A DNA stretch of 22,973 nt from Sphacelaria rigidula (taxonomy: Eukaryota; Phaeophyceae; Sphacelariales), in contig CAXNAA020000296.1 of NCBI GenBank assembly GCA_964200075.2, forward strand, positions 1 through 22,973. The letters run 5' to 3'. A model generated the notes under the pieces. The model was given only the letters and a program-made list of their open reading frames with translations, was not told the DNA's origin and made no database searches. Below are positions 1 through 9,378 of the stretch, one piece after another (position 1 is the stretch's first letter; the number at the start of each line of letters is the position of its first letter). The position numbers and the translations under genes were made by a program.

Positions 1-10
1 GAAGTGCATT

Positions 11-95
11 TCGGAACTGAAACGATTCATGCACTGATTGACCGCTTTTCACTCTCAATCGTATCACCTACTCTCAATCTCACGAAAACACTGTT
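11..95 (+). repeat. Dispersed repeat copy A (tctcaatct family)
   Basis: This segment contains ggaactgaaacgattc followed by cactctcaatcg and actctcaatctcacg. The same words occur in the same order on the minus strand at 11030-10951. The second half recurs on the plus strand at about 11186-11236. By eye the long match is about 80-85 percent identical over 80 bases, so this is an interspersed repeat, not chance. The family is not recognised. Confidence 0.65.
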
Positions 96-443
96 ATATC
101 CAGGTTTTCATCTATAATTGCGGATTGCAGCGGAGGAAAATGAAATGAACGAGTTCAAGACTGCGAACGGATTTAACAGTCCCGTGGCTGTTATTTTCAG
201 CACGCGTAGTGTGAGAACTCGTTGGAGAAGGCGGTTACTGCCGCACGGCTATACTATGTACCCCCAGTGTGATGATGCCCCCCTCCCCCCGGGTGTAAGC
301 CCGCATCACCTCAAAGGCCGTGTTTCATGGAAACCGAAAAAAGAAGCTGGAATAGGAACACGCGTCCAAACGTGGCATGTTGATTGGTCGCCGCAACCTT
401 GGACCCGCCCGGCGACAAACTAAATCACTTCAACAGTGTATAT

Positions 444-647
444 GTGCTGTCGGGCCGTGTCTTATCAAATTGTTTACGACTCAAAAACGTACGGTGGAAT
501 CGTATTTGTTCGTACCTGATACGTCCCCAGCATTCGTGTTCTCAACCATTTGAGAAACTAGATGCGGTGGACGAATCAGAAAATCACGAATTCTATTCGA
601 CCGCACGTTTTCGACACGAAAACAATTCGACGACACGGCTTCAGCAC
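444..647. repeat. Foldback (inverted repeat) of about 200 bp
   Basis: The two halves are imperfect reverse complements, centred on ttctcaa-ccat-ttgagaa at 539-556. The left arm (gtgctg...gccgtgtc...aattgttt...aacgtacggt) pairs with the right arm read backwards (gtgctg...gccgtgtc...aattgttt...aacgtgcggt). By eye about three quarters of positions match. Both strands therefore translate to similar short peptides, which should not be read as genes. It is most likely an old MITE or foldback transposon; no autonomous partner is visible. Confidence 0.7.
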
Positions 648-1459
648 CTGGAAATATAGAGTGATAACACGGCGAACGACGAATTCGAGCTTGTTCCTGA
701 AACGATTCGAATATCATCATCGTTGGGTTGCGAAATAATACGCTCAGCAGGTGGGGCCGCCACTACAGTACCACCGAAGACCTTGGCAGTTCAAAAAGTA
801 CTTGAGCCTCAAAGTTTTCAAGTTTTCACAATGTAGGAATTGTACCGCAAATTGTTATACCTGAAGAAGAATCTCATACTAACACCAAAACTTACTTTCT
901 GACTGTTTGAAGCCCACATAAGAAATAGGAACCCGAGCCTCACGCCGACTCACGCCAAATAATACTGGGTTCCAAATTTGTGGTGTTACCTGTACAGTTT
1001 CATGCATCGTCATTTGTTCGAACCACTACGGGTCTGACCAATATTGAGACTTTAAAAAGTAGGTTCCTCCAGACTGCGAAGTCAAGTCTGGAACAGAAAC
1101 GCCCCTTTACTTTAGCTTGACTATCACTCCACTGAGACGTACTTTCGCTGTGTTCCCCACTCCGCTACACATTTCAATCGAACAAGTTGCATGATCATCA
1201 ATTGTTTTGCAATGCTGAAGCAGGCGGGCGCATGTAAATACACTCAGCGGTCGTCTGCAGCTCAAAATTAGACATACTTTAAGAACCTTTCGACCACGGG
1301 TCTGAACAATCTCAATATCGAAATACCGACGAAAATAACCAAGAACGATTCTGAGCCACCGGCCACGTCCCACTGTCACACCAACGTCGTCACTTCTCGA
1401 CACCCTACACATCCGAAATAAACTTGTGACCCTGCCTCGTAGCCGATAAAACTAAAATC

Positions 1460-1996
1460 ATGTCGCAAACCAAGGCACCAGGAGCACCAGCACCGGGCAC
1501 CTTCTTGTTCACGTCAGAGTCTGTGAATGAGGGGCACCCTGACAAAATATGCGACCAAGTTTCCGATGCCGTACTGGACGCATGCCTTCGGGAAGATGAG
1601 ACCTCGCGAGTGGCGTGCGAGTCCTGTACCAAGACGGGCATGGTGATGATTTTTGGAGAGATCACCACCAACGCGAACGTGAACTACGAGCAGGTCATCC
1701 GTGACGCAATCAAGGACATCGGCTACGACGACACCGCAAAGGGTCTTGATTACAAGACGTGCAACGTCGTGGTTGCGGTCGAGGAGCAGTCGCCGGACAT
1801 CGCGCAGTCCGTTGATTCCACCAAGATCGAGGATTTGGGCGCTGGTGACCAGGGCATCATGTTCGGGTATGCCACGGATGAAACGGCATCGCTAATGCCG
1901 TTGTCCCACGAGTTGGCTACACAGATTGGCGCTAGGTTGACGGAAGTGCGCAAGAAGGGCATCTGCGAGTGGTGCAGGCCTGACGGGAAGACGCAG
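1460..1996 (+). CDS. SAM synthetase exon 1
   Basis: Codons 1-179, from ATG to ...RPDGKTQ, ending in phase 0 at a GTATGA donor (1997). It carries GHPDK, GAGDQG and K177. The frame continues only two codons (V, then TGA at 2000-2002) past the donor, which supports splicing here. Confidence 0.95.
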
Positions 1997-4900
1997 GTAT
2001 GAGCGGGCGAACGGCGGAAATTGAACCAAAGGGGGCACATGCGCGAAGCAGGAACACGCCGTACGTGGGCATACGCAAACGAATCTCATGTGTTCAGTTC
2101 GCTTGAGTTTAGATTACTGGGCTGCTGTTCATGGTGTCTGTTCTTTTACTCAAATTTAGAGATGACATTTGAGTTCTGTGCAGCGTCCCATAACTGGTTG
2201 CGGTTCTAGTGTATATTGGGCTGACTTATGTTTGGTCTTTCTTCGTCTACGCGCCCGGTAGTTTGAAAGCTTCGCCCGGTGAAATGCGGAAAAGGTGGTG
2301 TTCCTATCGAGCTGCCGCCGCTGTCCAAGCTTGAGCCGTGATCGGCGTGCTCGTACCGGTCACTATTTTTATATTTCTTCTCGAGCGTGTCGGAACCCAT
2401 GCATGCACGAGCGATGATGACTCTACGATGCAGTCTTGCCACAGCGTCGTTCGGGCTGGTGCTTTTTTCTTTCCGTGAGGCAAGATCGTGACAGTCGCGA
2501 TGACCCACGTACTTCTTCATACTCGGCGTTTTACCCTATCTCGAGCGCAGCCAGTAATGCAGCTTCTTCAGCTGTAGTACTCTCTGTTGATCAGTGTACA
2601 GCTGACGTCGCCGCATATTCTTTTTTGCCCAGGGCAAACTTGCTAGAGCGTGTCAGTTGTGTGATAGTTGCCCGCACTTCATCCTGGGAGTGATTATCTT
2701 CGCGTGCGTTGACCCCTGCCACGCTCGCGGAGTCATCCCTGGATCGTGATTGCCGAGAGTTGGTTCTCCTGTCCTTCATGGCGCTGAACCGAAAGTTACA
2801 CTCGTACCGCTCCGATGAGGTGCGTCACAGCCCGAGCTCCGGTTCAGTTTCGCCGTGTTTTTCTAGTTCGGCGCCCGTTCTGAACAGCAAGATGCAAATA
2901 CAAGTGCATGGTGCATGGCCAAGTCTGATACTTTCTTCCTGTAACGGAATGCATGGCTAGCAGTGAAATATGTACATGATTCGGGTGCCATCGAATCCCA
3001 ATCAATGAAGGAGGGACTTCTGAGTCCTGCACCTTGAGGGCGCGTCCCATCATTTCCGTGGGTATGTTGACGATCTAGCGAAACAGTGCGGCGGAATCGA
3101 TTTGATCGAATTTGATAGTGCCGAAGTCCAAGATGACGGAGGGATTCACGAACCGAAGCGGTGCTTGACACGAGAGGCTGAGATTGTCTTCATACTGAGA
3201 GGCGTAAAAGAAGTGATCTACGTTCGGTACGGAGTGCAGTGCTGTCTGTTTTCTGTACTACTGGCGTGGTGGTCCCGGAGGAAGTCAGGTTCCCGTCTGT
3301 GTCTTTTTGCCGCATGTTTCCGATTGGAACACACCCAAAATTCATTTTTTGGTGTTATCCGATGTCGATCCCGAGTCTTGCGCTGTTCCTTGAGCTTCAA
3401 CATGATCCTGTACCAAACGGTGATCGTTTCGAGAACGAGCTCTGGTACGAATACGTGTTCTCTGGCGTTGCCACACTCGGGTCTCGGCTCACCATGGAGT
3501 CTGATTTGTGCATGCCGCAGGATCAGTCGCGTTGCTCAGCACCTCTCAGACGCATGCTTGGAGGAAGATGGCCTCTCCATCCCATAACCTCTCGCCGGAA
3601 TATATGTGTGTGTGGTGTGGCGTGCCTCATGCCGTCTAATCTGGACACCGCCTTATACCTTGCGGTGTGTTCGATTGCACTTTGAGGTGGCACTGGCGGA
3701 GAGTAACTCGAGGTTTTGTAACCTGACTGATACGCCACCTGTCTTGACCGCTCATTTGCGTACGGGGAAGTACAACCTCGACAACAGACGAAAGATACCA
3801 CGATAACCGAGTGGTGAACGAGTCGCTGATGTACCGGTGTAGAACATCGCAACTGAAATATTCTCCCCCAACCCACAACCGCATGCAGGTCACCGTGGCC
3901 TACAAAGAAGAAAACGGGCGTATGGTGCCGCAGCGAGTACACACTGTTGTCATCTCCACCCAGCACGATGACGACGTGTCGAACGAGAAGATCAGGGCCG
4001 ATCTCCTGGAGCACGTCATCAAGCACGTCGTACCAGAGAAGTACCTGGACGATGACACGATCTTCCACCTGAACCCTTCTGGCCGCTTCGTCATCGGTGG
4101 CCCCCACGGTGATGCTGGCCTGACCGGCCGCAAGATCATCATCGACACGTACGGAGGATGGGGCGCCCACGGCGGTGGAGCGTTCTCCGGAAAGGACCCC
4201 ACCAAGGTAACAGCAAGCGTGAAGAAAGATGAAAGACTTGGAGTGTATCCGTCGCGTACTCACGTCTTTTTTAGGGTCTTGCCATTCACGTCCACGTTGA
4301 CGCAATCTGTTACAACCGTCAGTGTTCAGCATCCCCGTAAGCCCCGCATGATGCATGGTGGCATGCCACAAGAGTGCCCTCTCTGCCATGAGCATGTATC
4401 TCATCCGTTACGGGTCCGTTTGCTCCGTGCGATGGCTTGAACTAGAGCTAGAGACTGTGAGTGTCTTCCAGGTATTGCTGTATCCATGCGGGGCTCGTGG
4501 GACGGATGCTGAACATTGACGGATGTAACAGATCGTCAACGTTGACGTGAATAGCAACACCCTAAGAGCTGGGCCAGCCTAAACGCGGATTTAAGCTCTA
4601 AACGCAATATCTCATCTATACAGACGAGTTGGGCCGTGACCCGCATATCGTATTAATCGTCTAACCAAGGGGAATGTGCNNNNNNNNNNGTTTGGGCCCA
4701 CATTTTCTCGTTGATAAAACCCCATGTCTGGTAATTCCTATACATAACCGAGGTGGCTTCCATACTAAAATCTCCATGAGACCCCCGATCGATGCACTGA
4801 GCGGATGACGACGAATTTTGATGTGGACGTTCTCTGGAGCAAGGGGAGACGATAGGTACCCTCACCATCAGCTAACTCGTCATATATCCCGAAATCTGGC

Positions 4901-6798
4901 GCACATAAGTTTCCATACTAAAATCAAAATATTACGAGCAGAGGCACTGGATGCCCTTAGTCTGGACATTGCGTCTCTTTTTTTTAGGGCTATTCGATAT
5001 AATTTCGTGTACTGGACCGCTAGTGCGTAATGAAATATAATAAAACGGCTTGCTAACTTTTCTCATTTTTCATTTTTTTCTTGTTTTCAGTGGAGATTTG
5101 AGGGAAAATGAACGTCGCTCTTGGGCCTTATCGCACTGTTGTAGCTCAATTTCTAGAATTGCGATTTGAAAATTAGTATGGTGAACCACGAAAGTGTGCC
5201 AAAAAAAACAAGAATGGGCCTTGACTCTTTTTCCGCAGAGGCTTAGACGTTCTGACAACAGTGGAACGCCCTGAACCAGTGAATGAAAATGAAAAGAATC
5301 AACCTAATCCACTTTTTTTGTCAATTATGCCCTAGAGAGCGCCCACGCCGAATTTCAATACACGAAAACCAAACGTGAGCTGATGAGTGGCCTGCGAAAT
5401 ACTGTTTCGAATTTCTACCGACCCGGTTTTTGATGGGCCCATGCTCGTTTATACATTCAGCGTTGGGCCCTGAAATTTGGTATGGACAAGTCATTGGGCA
5501 TGAGAAAAAAGATATTGAATACCAAAAGTTTTTTTATTTCATGAGTTGAGGGCATTTTGGTGATATCCGAAAACCGATTATTGCCCTTAACTCATGGAAA
5601 AAAAAACCTCTTGGTACTTCAGTATTTTTTTTCTCATGCCCTATGCACTGTCCATACCAAATTTCACGGCCCAACTCTAGATGTATAAAAGAGCATGGGC
5701 CTGTAAACTTGAAATCCGCCTCTAGGCTGGCCCAGCTCGTATTTTTTACTATTCGGTCACACCTGTTCCGCCGACCGGAAAAACGGTCACCCTTTTGATG
5801 TCCCCTTTGTAACAACTATGTTCAACTTTGTGGAATCAGTCGCTCGTTTTTCACTTTAACTGTGTCAACCTCCCTTCCCCCCCCCCCCTCCGCCCCCTGC
5901 CTTCGCCATATTGTAAGGTGGACCGTTCCGCCGCGTACGCTGGACGCTGGGTGGCGAAGTCTTTGGTGAATGCCGGCCTCTGCCATCGTGTCCTCGTCCA
6001 GCTGTCTTACGCCATTGGTGTGCCATACCCGCTCTCCATTCACGTCGACACCTTCGGTGAGATTCGTACATGTACTCCCAGTTTTGGGTATTGTTCATGT
6101 CTGTTGGTGTACCGCATGGATATTGCAGAGCAGGTTACAGGATGGTTTAGGGTGAACGACCCGAATTTACTCTCCATGAGGTGTTGAATCTTTCCTGCCA
6201 AATACCTGGGGTCACTATAGGGGGGGTGAAACCTTCTGGGTCCACGACGCACATCACCAGCGTAAATTCGCTGAAATACCATGGTTTGGGGGTATAAAAC
6301 CTGCTCTGTGCGTTTGATTCCCTAGCTGATATTGGTCACCGATTTCTTGATTCTCGGATGAGATCGAGCGCAAGCTGAGTCGTCGCGTCAATTTTGAGGA
6401 TTCACCCCGAATCGATCTGTTCCCTCGTGCGTTGGTTGTGTCGAACTTCGGTCATGCACGATGTAATACCAGCGCTCGGGCGACGACGTCTTTTGCCCAG
6501 TGAGTGTAGGTGAAGAATCCCCCCTGACGGCACTCCGGTCGTGAACTTTTACTCAACACCTCGTGCTGCTCCATGACACGCCTTGGTAACTTGAACAGGC
6601 ACTGCGAAGACTCGCTCCGGTAAAACGGACGAGGATATCGTGGAGATCATCAACAACAACTTCGACCTTCGCCCCGGATGCCTAGTGCGCGATCTCCAGT
6701 TGCGTAGGCCCATCTTCCAAAAGACAGCAGTGTACGGTCACTTCGGCCGTGAAGATGCCGACTTCACATGGGAGCAGCCCAAGGAGCTCACCATTTAA
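1460..6798 (+). CDS. S-adenosylmethionine synthetase, four exons, complete
   Basis: The enzyme makes S-adenosylmethionine from methionine and ATP, the methyl donor for transmethylation and the polyamine precursor; it normally acts in the cytosol. The spliced CDS joins 1460-1996, 3889-4206, 5918-6056 and 6599-6798: 1194 nt, 397 aa, the usual family length (390-400). The N-terminal, central and C-terminal domains fall at roughly residues 14-113, 126-247 and 249-387. Visible motifs are GHPDK (25-29), the ATP-binding GAGDQG (127-132), GDAGLTGRK (253-261) and GGGAFSGKD (274-282). Residues matching E. coli MetK catalytic and ligand positions are present: H26, D28, D130, K177, D254, R260, K261, K281, K285 and D287. 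The start is the first ATG ahead of the conserved N-terminus. There is no targeting peptide, frameshift or missing residue, so it looks functional. The gene converges on the 14-3-3 gene. Confidence 0.96.
1997..3888 (+). other. SAM synthetase intron 1 (1892 bp)
   Basis: GT-AG intron (donor gtatgagc, acceptor gcatgcag). Both junctions contain CAGGT. I see no gene, RNA or clear transposon in it. The longer open frames on either strand have no recognisable domain, and the 293-codon minus-strand frame reaching 4404 is an exon 2 antisense shadow. Confidence 0.85.
3889..4206 (+). CDS. SAM synthetase exon 2
   Basis: 106 codons (residues 180-285), starting [10 protein letters not shown] and ending GKDPTK, phase 0 at both ends. 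It holds GDAGLTGRK and GGGAFSGKD. The next active-site residue (D287) is in exon 3, so the K281/K285/D287 cluster is split by intron 2. Confidence 0.96.
4562..4660 (+). repeat. Partial copy of the intron 2 foldback repeat
   Basis: It contains gagctgggccagcct, gcggattt and gagttgggccgtga in order. The reverse complement of 5742-5650 shows the same words in the same order (gagctgggccagcct, gcggattt, gagttgggccgtga). Identity is about two thirds by eye. The ggcccagctcgtat end also occurs at 9206-9222. Confidence 0.6.
4680..4689. other. Assembly gap (10 N)
   Basis: Ten N in a row, apparently a fixed-length placeholder inside SAM synthetase intron 2. The true length is unknown, so the intron length is approximate. 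Confidence 0.99.
5436..5701. repeat. Foldback element, about 120-bp arms, 27-nt loop
   Basis: The left arm 5436-5554 (ggcccatgctcgtttatac...gaaatttggtatggac...gggcatgag...atgagttgagggca) is matched by the reverse complement of 5701-5582 (ggcccatgctcttttatac...gaaatttggtatggac...gggcatgag...atgagttaagggca). By eye about four in five positions match. It lies wholly inside SAM synthetase intron 2 and would form a long hairpin in the pre-mRNA. It is most likely a non-autonomous MITE or foldback element. Confidence 0.85.
5726..5742 (+). repeat. Shared 17-mer next to the foldback
   Basis: The word gctggcccagctcgtat is repeated exactly at 9206-9222, and most of it recurs inverted at 4566-4578. It behaves like a conserved end of a repeat family. 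Confidence 0.6.
5918..6056 (+). CDS. SAM synthetase exon 3
   Basis: 139 nt encoding residues 286-331 plus one base of G332. It starts [11 protein letters not shown] and ends HVDTF, with a GTGAGA donor at 6057. The phase 1 join to exon 4 restores [11 protein letters not shown]. Confidence 0.95.
6057..6598 (+). other. SAM synthetase intron 3 (542 bp)
   Basis: GT-AG intron in phase 1 (donor gtgagatt, acceptor ttgaacag). No repeats or genes are seen. Confidence 0.88.
6599..6798 (+). CDS. SAM synthetase exon 4 and stop
   Basis: 200 nt encoding the C-terminal domain end: [19 protein letters not shown], then [15 protein letters not shown] and [12 protein letters not shown], ending in TAA at 6796-6798. 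It is open without error. Confidence 0.95.
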
Positions 6799-8493
6799 AT
6801 ATTATGCGTAGTGCGTACACAGTGCGAGAGGTCTGATAAGCTGTTCTGCCCTTGGTTTCTTGGTCGTGTTCCACGAAAGCCTCCTTCGTACGGTTGCTTT
6901 TGAGAGCGTTTCGCAGGATTGAGAGGTGCAACGAACCTTTCGTAGCAGTGCTTACTTGTGTGTGTGTGGGAAAGTTGTTCTCCTTCCCCACCCATCTTCT
7001 CGGCTGTTATACTTCGCCTGTTTTTTTAGGTAGCGGTAGCAAGCCCCGCCTCCTCTCTTTGCTTCATTCCCTCGTCTTCTTTGCCCCGTTTCCCCATGAT
7101 CCGTAAACATTGTGGTAAGGAGTATTATGTGTTGGCCCGCAGCTTTGTTGAGAGTAGTCATGATACTGGCTATGTCGAAACTTGGCGTCGCCAGCGGCAC
7201 ACGACTATGTGGTCGATACTTCGATCCGGATTTGCAACATGGGCAAAACGTTGTGCTGAAAACTGGGTAAGGAGTAGATTGTTTTGAGAGGTTCGGTTTC
7301 GAAGCCCCCGCTATTCGTTAGGATCTAACCCTCCTGAGAAGCATCCGCTTCCGCTATTTGTTGTTGATGAAAGCGGAGTTTTGTGTGACGTGGTTGTGCG
7401 CAGCATCCGAAAAACAGGTTAGTTGGTCGTGAAAAGACTGGTCCCAAATTGTGTCGGGAAGACTTGGATGAATAACATGTGAAATGCTTGTGCTGCTGTG
7501 TGTGAGATGGTAACACAAATCTACCTCAGTTTGTTTATATGTTTTTGGAAGCCATGGCGTCCTCGTCGCCGTGACTAGGGTGGGGCTCCTCTTTTTCGGA
7601 TTTGTCTTGAAAGTCAACTGCCCATACCAGACGACACGGAAGACTAACAAAAATTCTCGAGATATTTTCAACCCAACTCGATGATTTCGCTCGGGTTTGC
7701 CGATGACTATATCCCTGTCGTCTCGATTATTGTGGGTGTTCTCATTTGCCTCACGTGACGCACGTTGACGTTCTGCCCGAATGACGGTACTCCTAGGCAA
7801 CGCGAACACGATGTATTCCAGATGAAAAAATATGTGAAAACAACCCCTGTGTGTGCACCAGTGTTCCAGGCAACGGAAGAGACACCCGTGTTGTTTTTTC
7901 GGCCCCTAAGCTATCTGGCAGTGCCGGATGACAGTTGGAAAAACCACACCAAACGTCCAATTTTATGACTGTACAGATCAGGGGCGCATCTGAGGCAAGC
8001 GCCAAGCAGTTCGTAACAAGTGAAGACTGAAGAATTATCTCTAGACCGACCAATATCCGCGAAATATACCAGCAGAATGGTTTCAAGTCATGCACCATTC
8101 ACGGAGAACGTGAGGTGAAACCCGCAGATTAACCCATCGAGTTCGTCCACATGGGAACCCCCAACCGTTCAGACCAGTGGAAGCTCCATCTGTAATCAGC
8201 CACATGACCGAACATGACTGTGCTCAAAAGGGGAAACTCTACCACACAGTATAATGCCGAGCCCTCTATTCTTCCGAACACGCTACATTTGTCCTCTAGT
8301 TAGGCGAGCCAAGAGGAGGTGTGCATCTTGCTCGAGCAACATACGGTATGATACCGAGAGTTGGACGCTGACATTTTGACAGCAGCTGTCCACGATGGAA
8401 ATCCAGCAAAGTAGGGGACGAGGAAGGAAGAACGGAATAAAACGTCATGGGAATTTGACGCTTCAGCAGACACAAGAAAATGCCACAGTGCTC
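6799..8493. other. SAM synthetase 3' flank, no gene seen
   Basis: This should begin with the SAM synthetase 3' UTR; I cannot fix the poly(A) site. A 151-codon open frame at 7809-7354 (minus) has no recognisable motif and no supporting signals. Nothing else was found. Confidence 0.5.
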
Positions 8494-8843
8494 CTCATCT
8501 ATCGAAAACAACAAAATTTGTTGGAAACAGCATTTTTGGCACTTCTCTGTCGTTCTTGCCCCGGAACATGGGCAACGCGGCAGTTGACACCTTGGAATGA
8601 CATGCCGTACTCGCCGAGACGGTTTCTGAACACCTTTGCATTTGTCGCGTAGGTCACGGTTTCGTTTCATGTCAAACTTACATCTTCAATAACAGTGAAG
8701 TTATCGAAAGAATGTCAGCTTCCCCTATGTTTTCAGGTAACTTGACTGTTATTGAAGATGCAAGATTGGCATGAAACGAAACCGTGACCTACGGCAAACG
8801 CAAAGATGCACTTTTCGACAAATTTTATTTTTCGATTAATGAG
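8494..8843. repeat. Foldback with 54-bp near-perfect inner arms
   Basis: The inner arms 8650-8703 and 8738-8791 are reverse complements at 50 of 54 positions (aggtcacggtttcgtttcat...catcttcaataacagt), with a 34-nt loop. The match continues outward (cctttgcatttg against ctttgcgtttg). After about 95 extra bases in the left arm (about 8536-8630) it resumes (ctcatctatcgaaaac...aaaatttgt at 8494-8535 against the complement of 8843-8804). One arm therefore gained an insertion or the other lost it. Both arms can be read as short frames beginning MKRNRDLR, a product of the symmetry. Confidence 0.8.
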
Positions 8844-8989
8844 AATCTGCACCTGGACTCGTGCAATATCAGCTCCTTGGGTGCAGAGGGTGTTCATGGA
8901 GTTTCAGCTAAACTCGTCGAATTGGGCCGTGCGTTCAACATTTTACGTGACGCTGCTGCACCCCTACAAATAATCAAGTGACGGCAGAT

Positions 8990-9066
8990 TACATGGAGGT
9001 CACGAGTTCGAATCCCGACAGACTCTCTTTTTTCTTCATCCGTAATACATTATGCAGTTCATGTTC
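8990..9066 (+). repeat. Interspersed repeat with tRNA-like B box, copy 1
   Basis: Shares attacatggaggtcacgag, a B-box-like ttcgaatccc, gacaga, a T run and atgcagt with 10314-10398 in the same order. GAGTTCGAATCCCG fits the pol III B-box consensus and is followed by TTTTTT. No convincing A box or cloverleaf is found, so this is at most a tRNA-derived SINE fragment. Confidence 0.45.
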
Positions 9067-9205
9067 TTCAGCTTTTTTCTTCATCCAGCGGCGGTGCCGT
9101 GTGTCACCAGGCTGGCCTACACTTCACAGCGACGTGTTTACATCGGGTTCATTCTGTAAATTGGGGAAGCTGTGGTGTGAGCATGCAAGTTTCACCAGAT
9201 TTTAA

Positions 9206-9222
9206 GCTGGCCCAGCTCGTAT
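9206..9222 (+). repeat. Second exact copy of the 17-mer seen at 5726
   Basis: gctggcccagctcgtat is identical to 5726-5742. The flanks diverge beyond it, so this may be only a terminal fragment of the same repeat family. Confidence 0.5.
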
Positions 9223-9246
9223 CAGTATCCCCCGTAATGACGGGAT

Positions 9247-9378
9247 TTCACCCTGTGCGGGAAATGGCAATGCTTCTTCCACAGCACCCTGAGCAACGAC
9301 ACATACATACACAGAATCACATCTGGATAGGGCAAGGATGCTGTGGAAGAAGCATTGCCATTTCCCCTTCGTGAAGAT
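9247..9378. repeat. Hairpin with 28-bp perfect stem (miRNA-precursor-like)
   Basis: Positions 9259-9286 (gaaatggcaatgcttcttcc plus flanks) are the exact reverse complement of 9339-9366, with a 52-nt loop. Outside the stem ttcac on the left can pair with gtgaa on the right. The overall size and single stem-loop resemble a miRNA precursor, but a young MITE would look the same. It can be transcribed from either strand. Confidence 0.75.

Larger units (their letters stand above)
1..1459. other. 5' flank of SAM synthetase, no gene seen
   Basis: No coding region could be supported here. The stretch holds a copy of a dispersed repeat at 11-95, a foldback at 444-647, and a loose direct repeat around the words ccactacgggtctgacc (near 1023) and ccacgggtctgaacaa (near 1296). 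The last few hundred bases should contain the promoter and 5' UTR of the SAM synthetase gene that starts at 1460, but I see no clear TATA box or initiator. The bases just before the start codon are A-rich (ctaaaatcATG). Confidence 0.6.
4207..5917 (+). other. SAM synthetase intron 2 (1711 bp, contains a gap)
   Basis: The donor is gtaacagc. The acceptor is AAG (ttgtaag|GTGGAC), less usual than CAG or TAG, preceded by a strong polypyrimidine tract with 12 C at 5877-5888. The intron holds a 10-N gap, a foldback at 5436-5701 and a related partial copy at 4562-4660. No coding sequence is seen. Confidence 0.85.

Noticed and set aside
3523-4404. 293-codon open frame on the minus strand
   Set aside because: It runs antisense through SAM synthetase exon 2 and has no recognisable domain; a shadow of GC-rich coding sequence.
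7354-7809. 151-codon minus-strand open frame
   Set aside because: No motif, no coding-like codon bias apparent, no splice or conservation evidence.
8784-8981. 65-codon plus-strand frame starting MTYGKRKDALFDKFYF
   Set aside because: Begins inside the foldback arm and has no recognised family; probably chance or repeat-derived.
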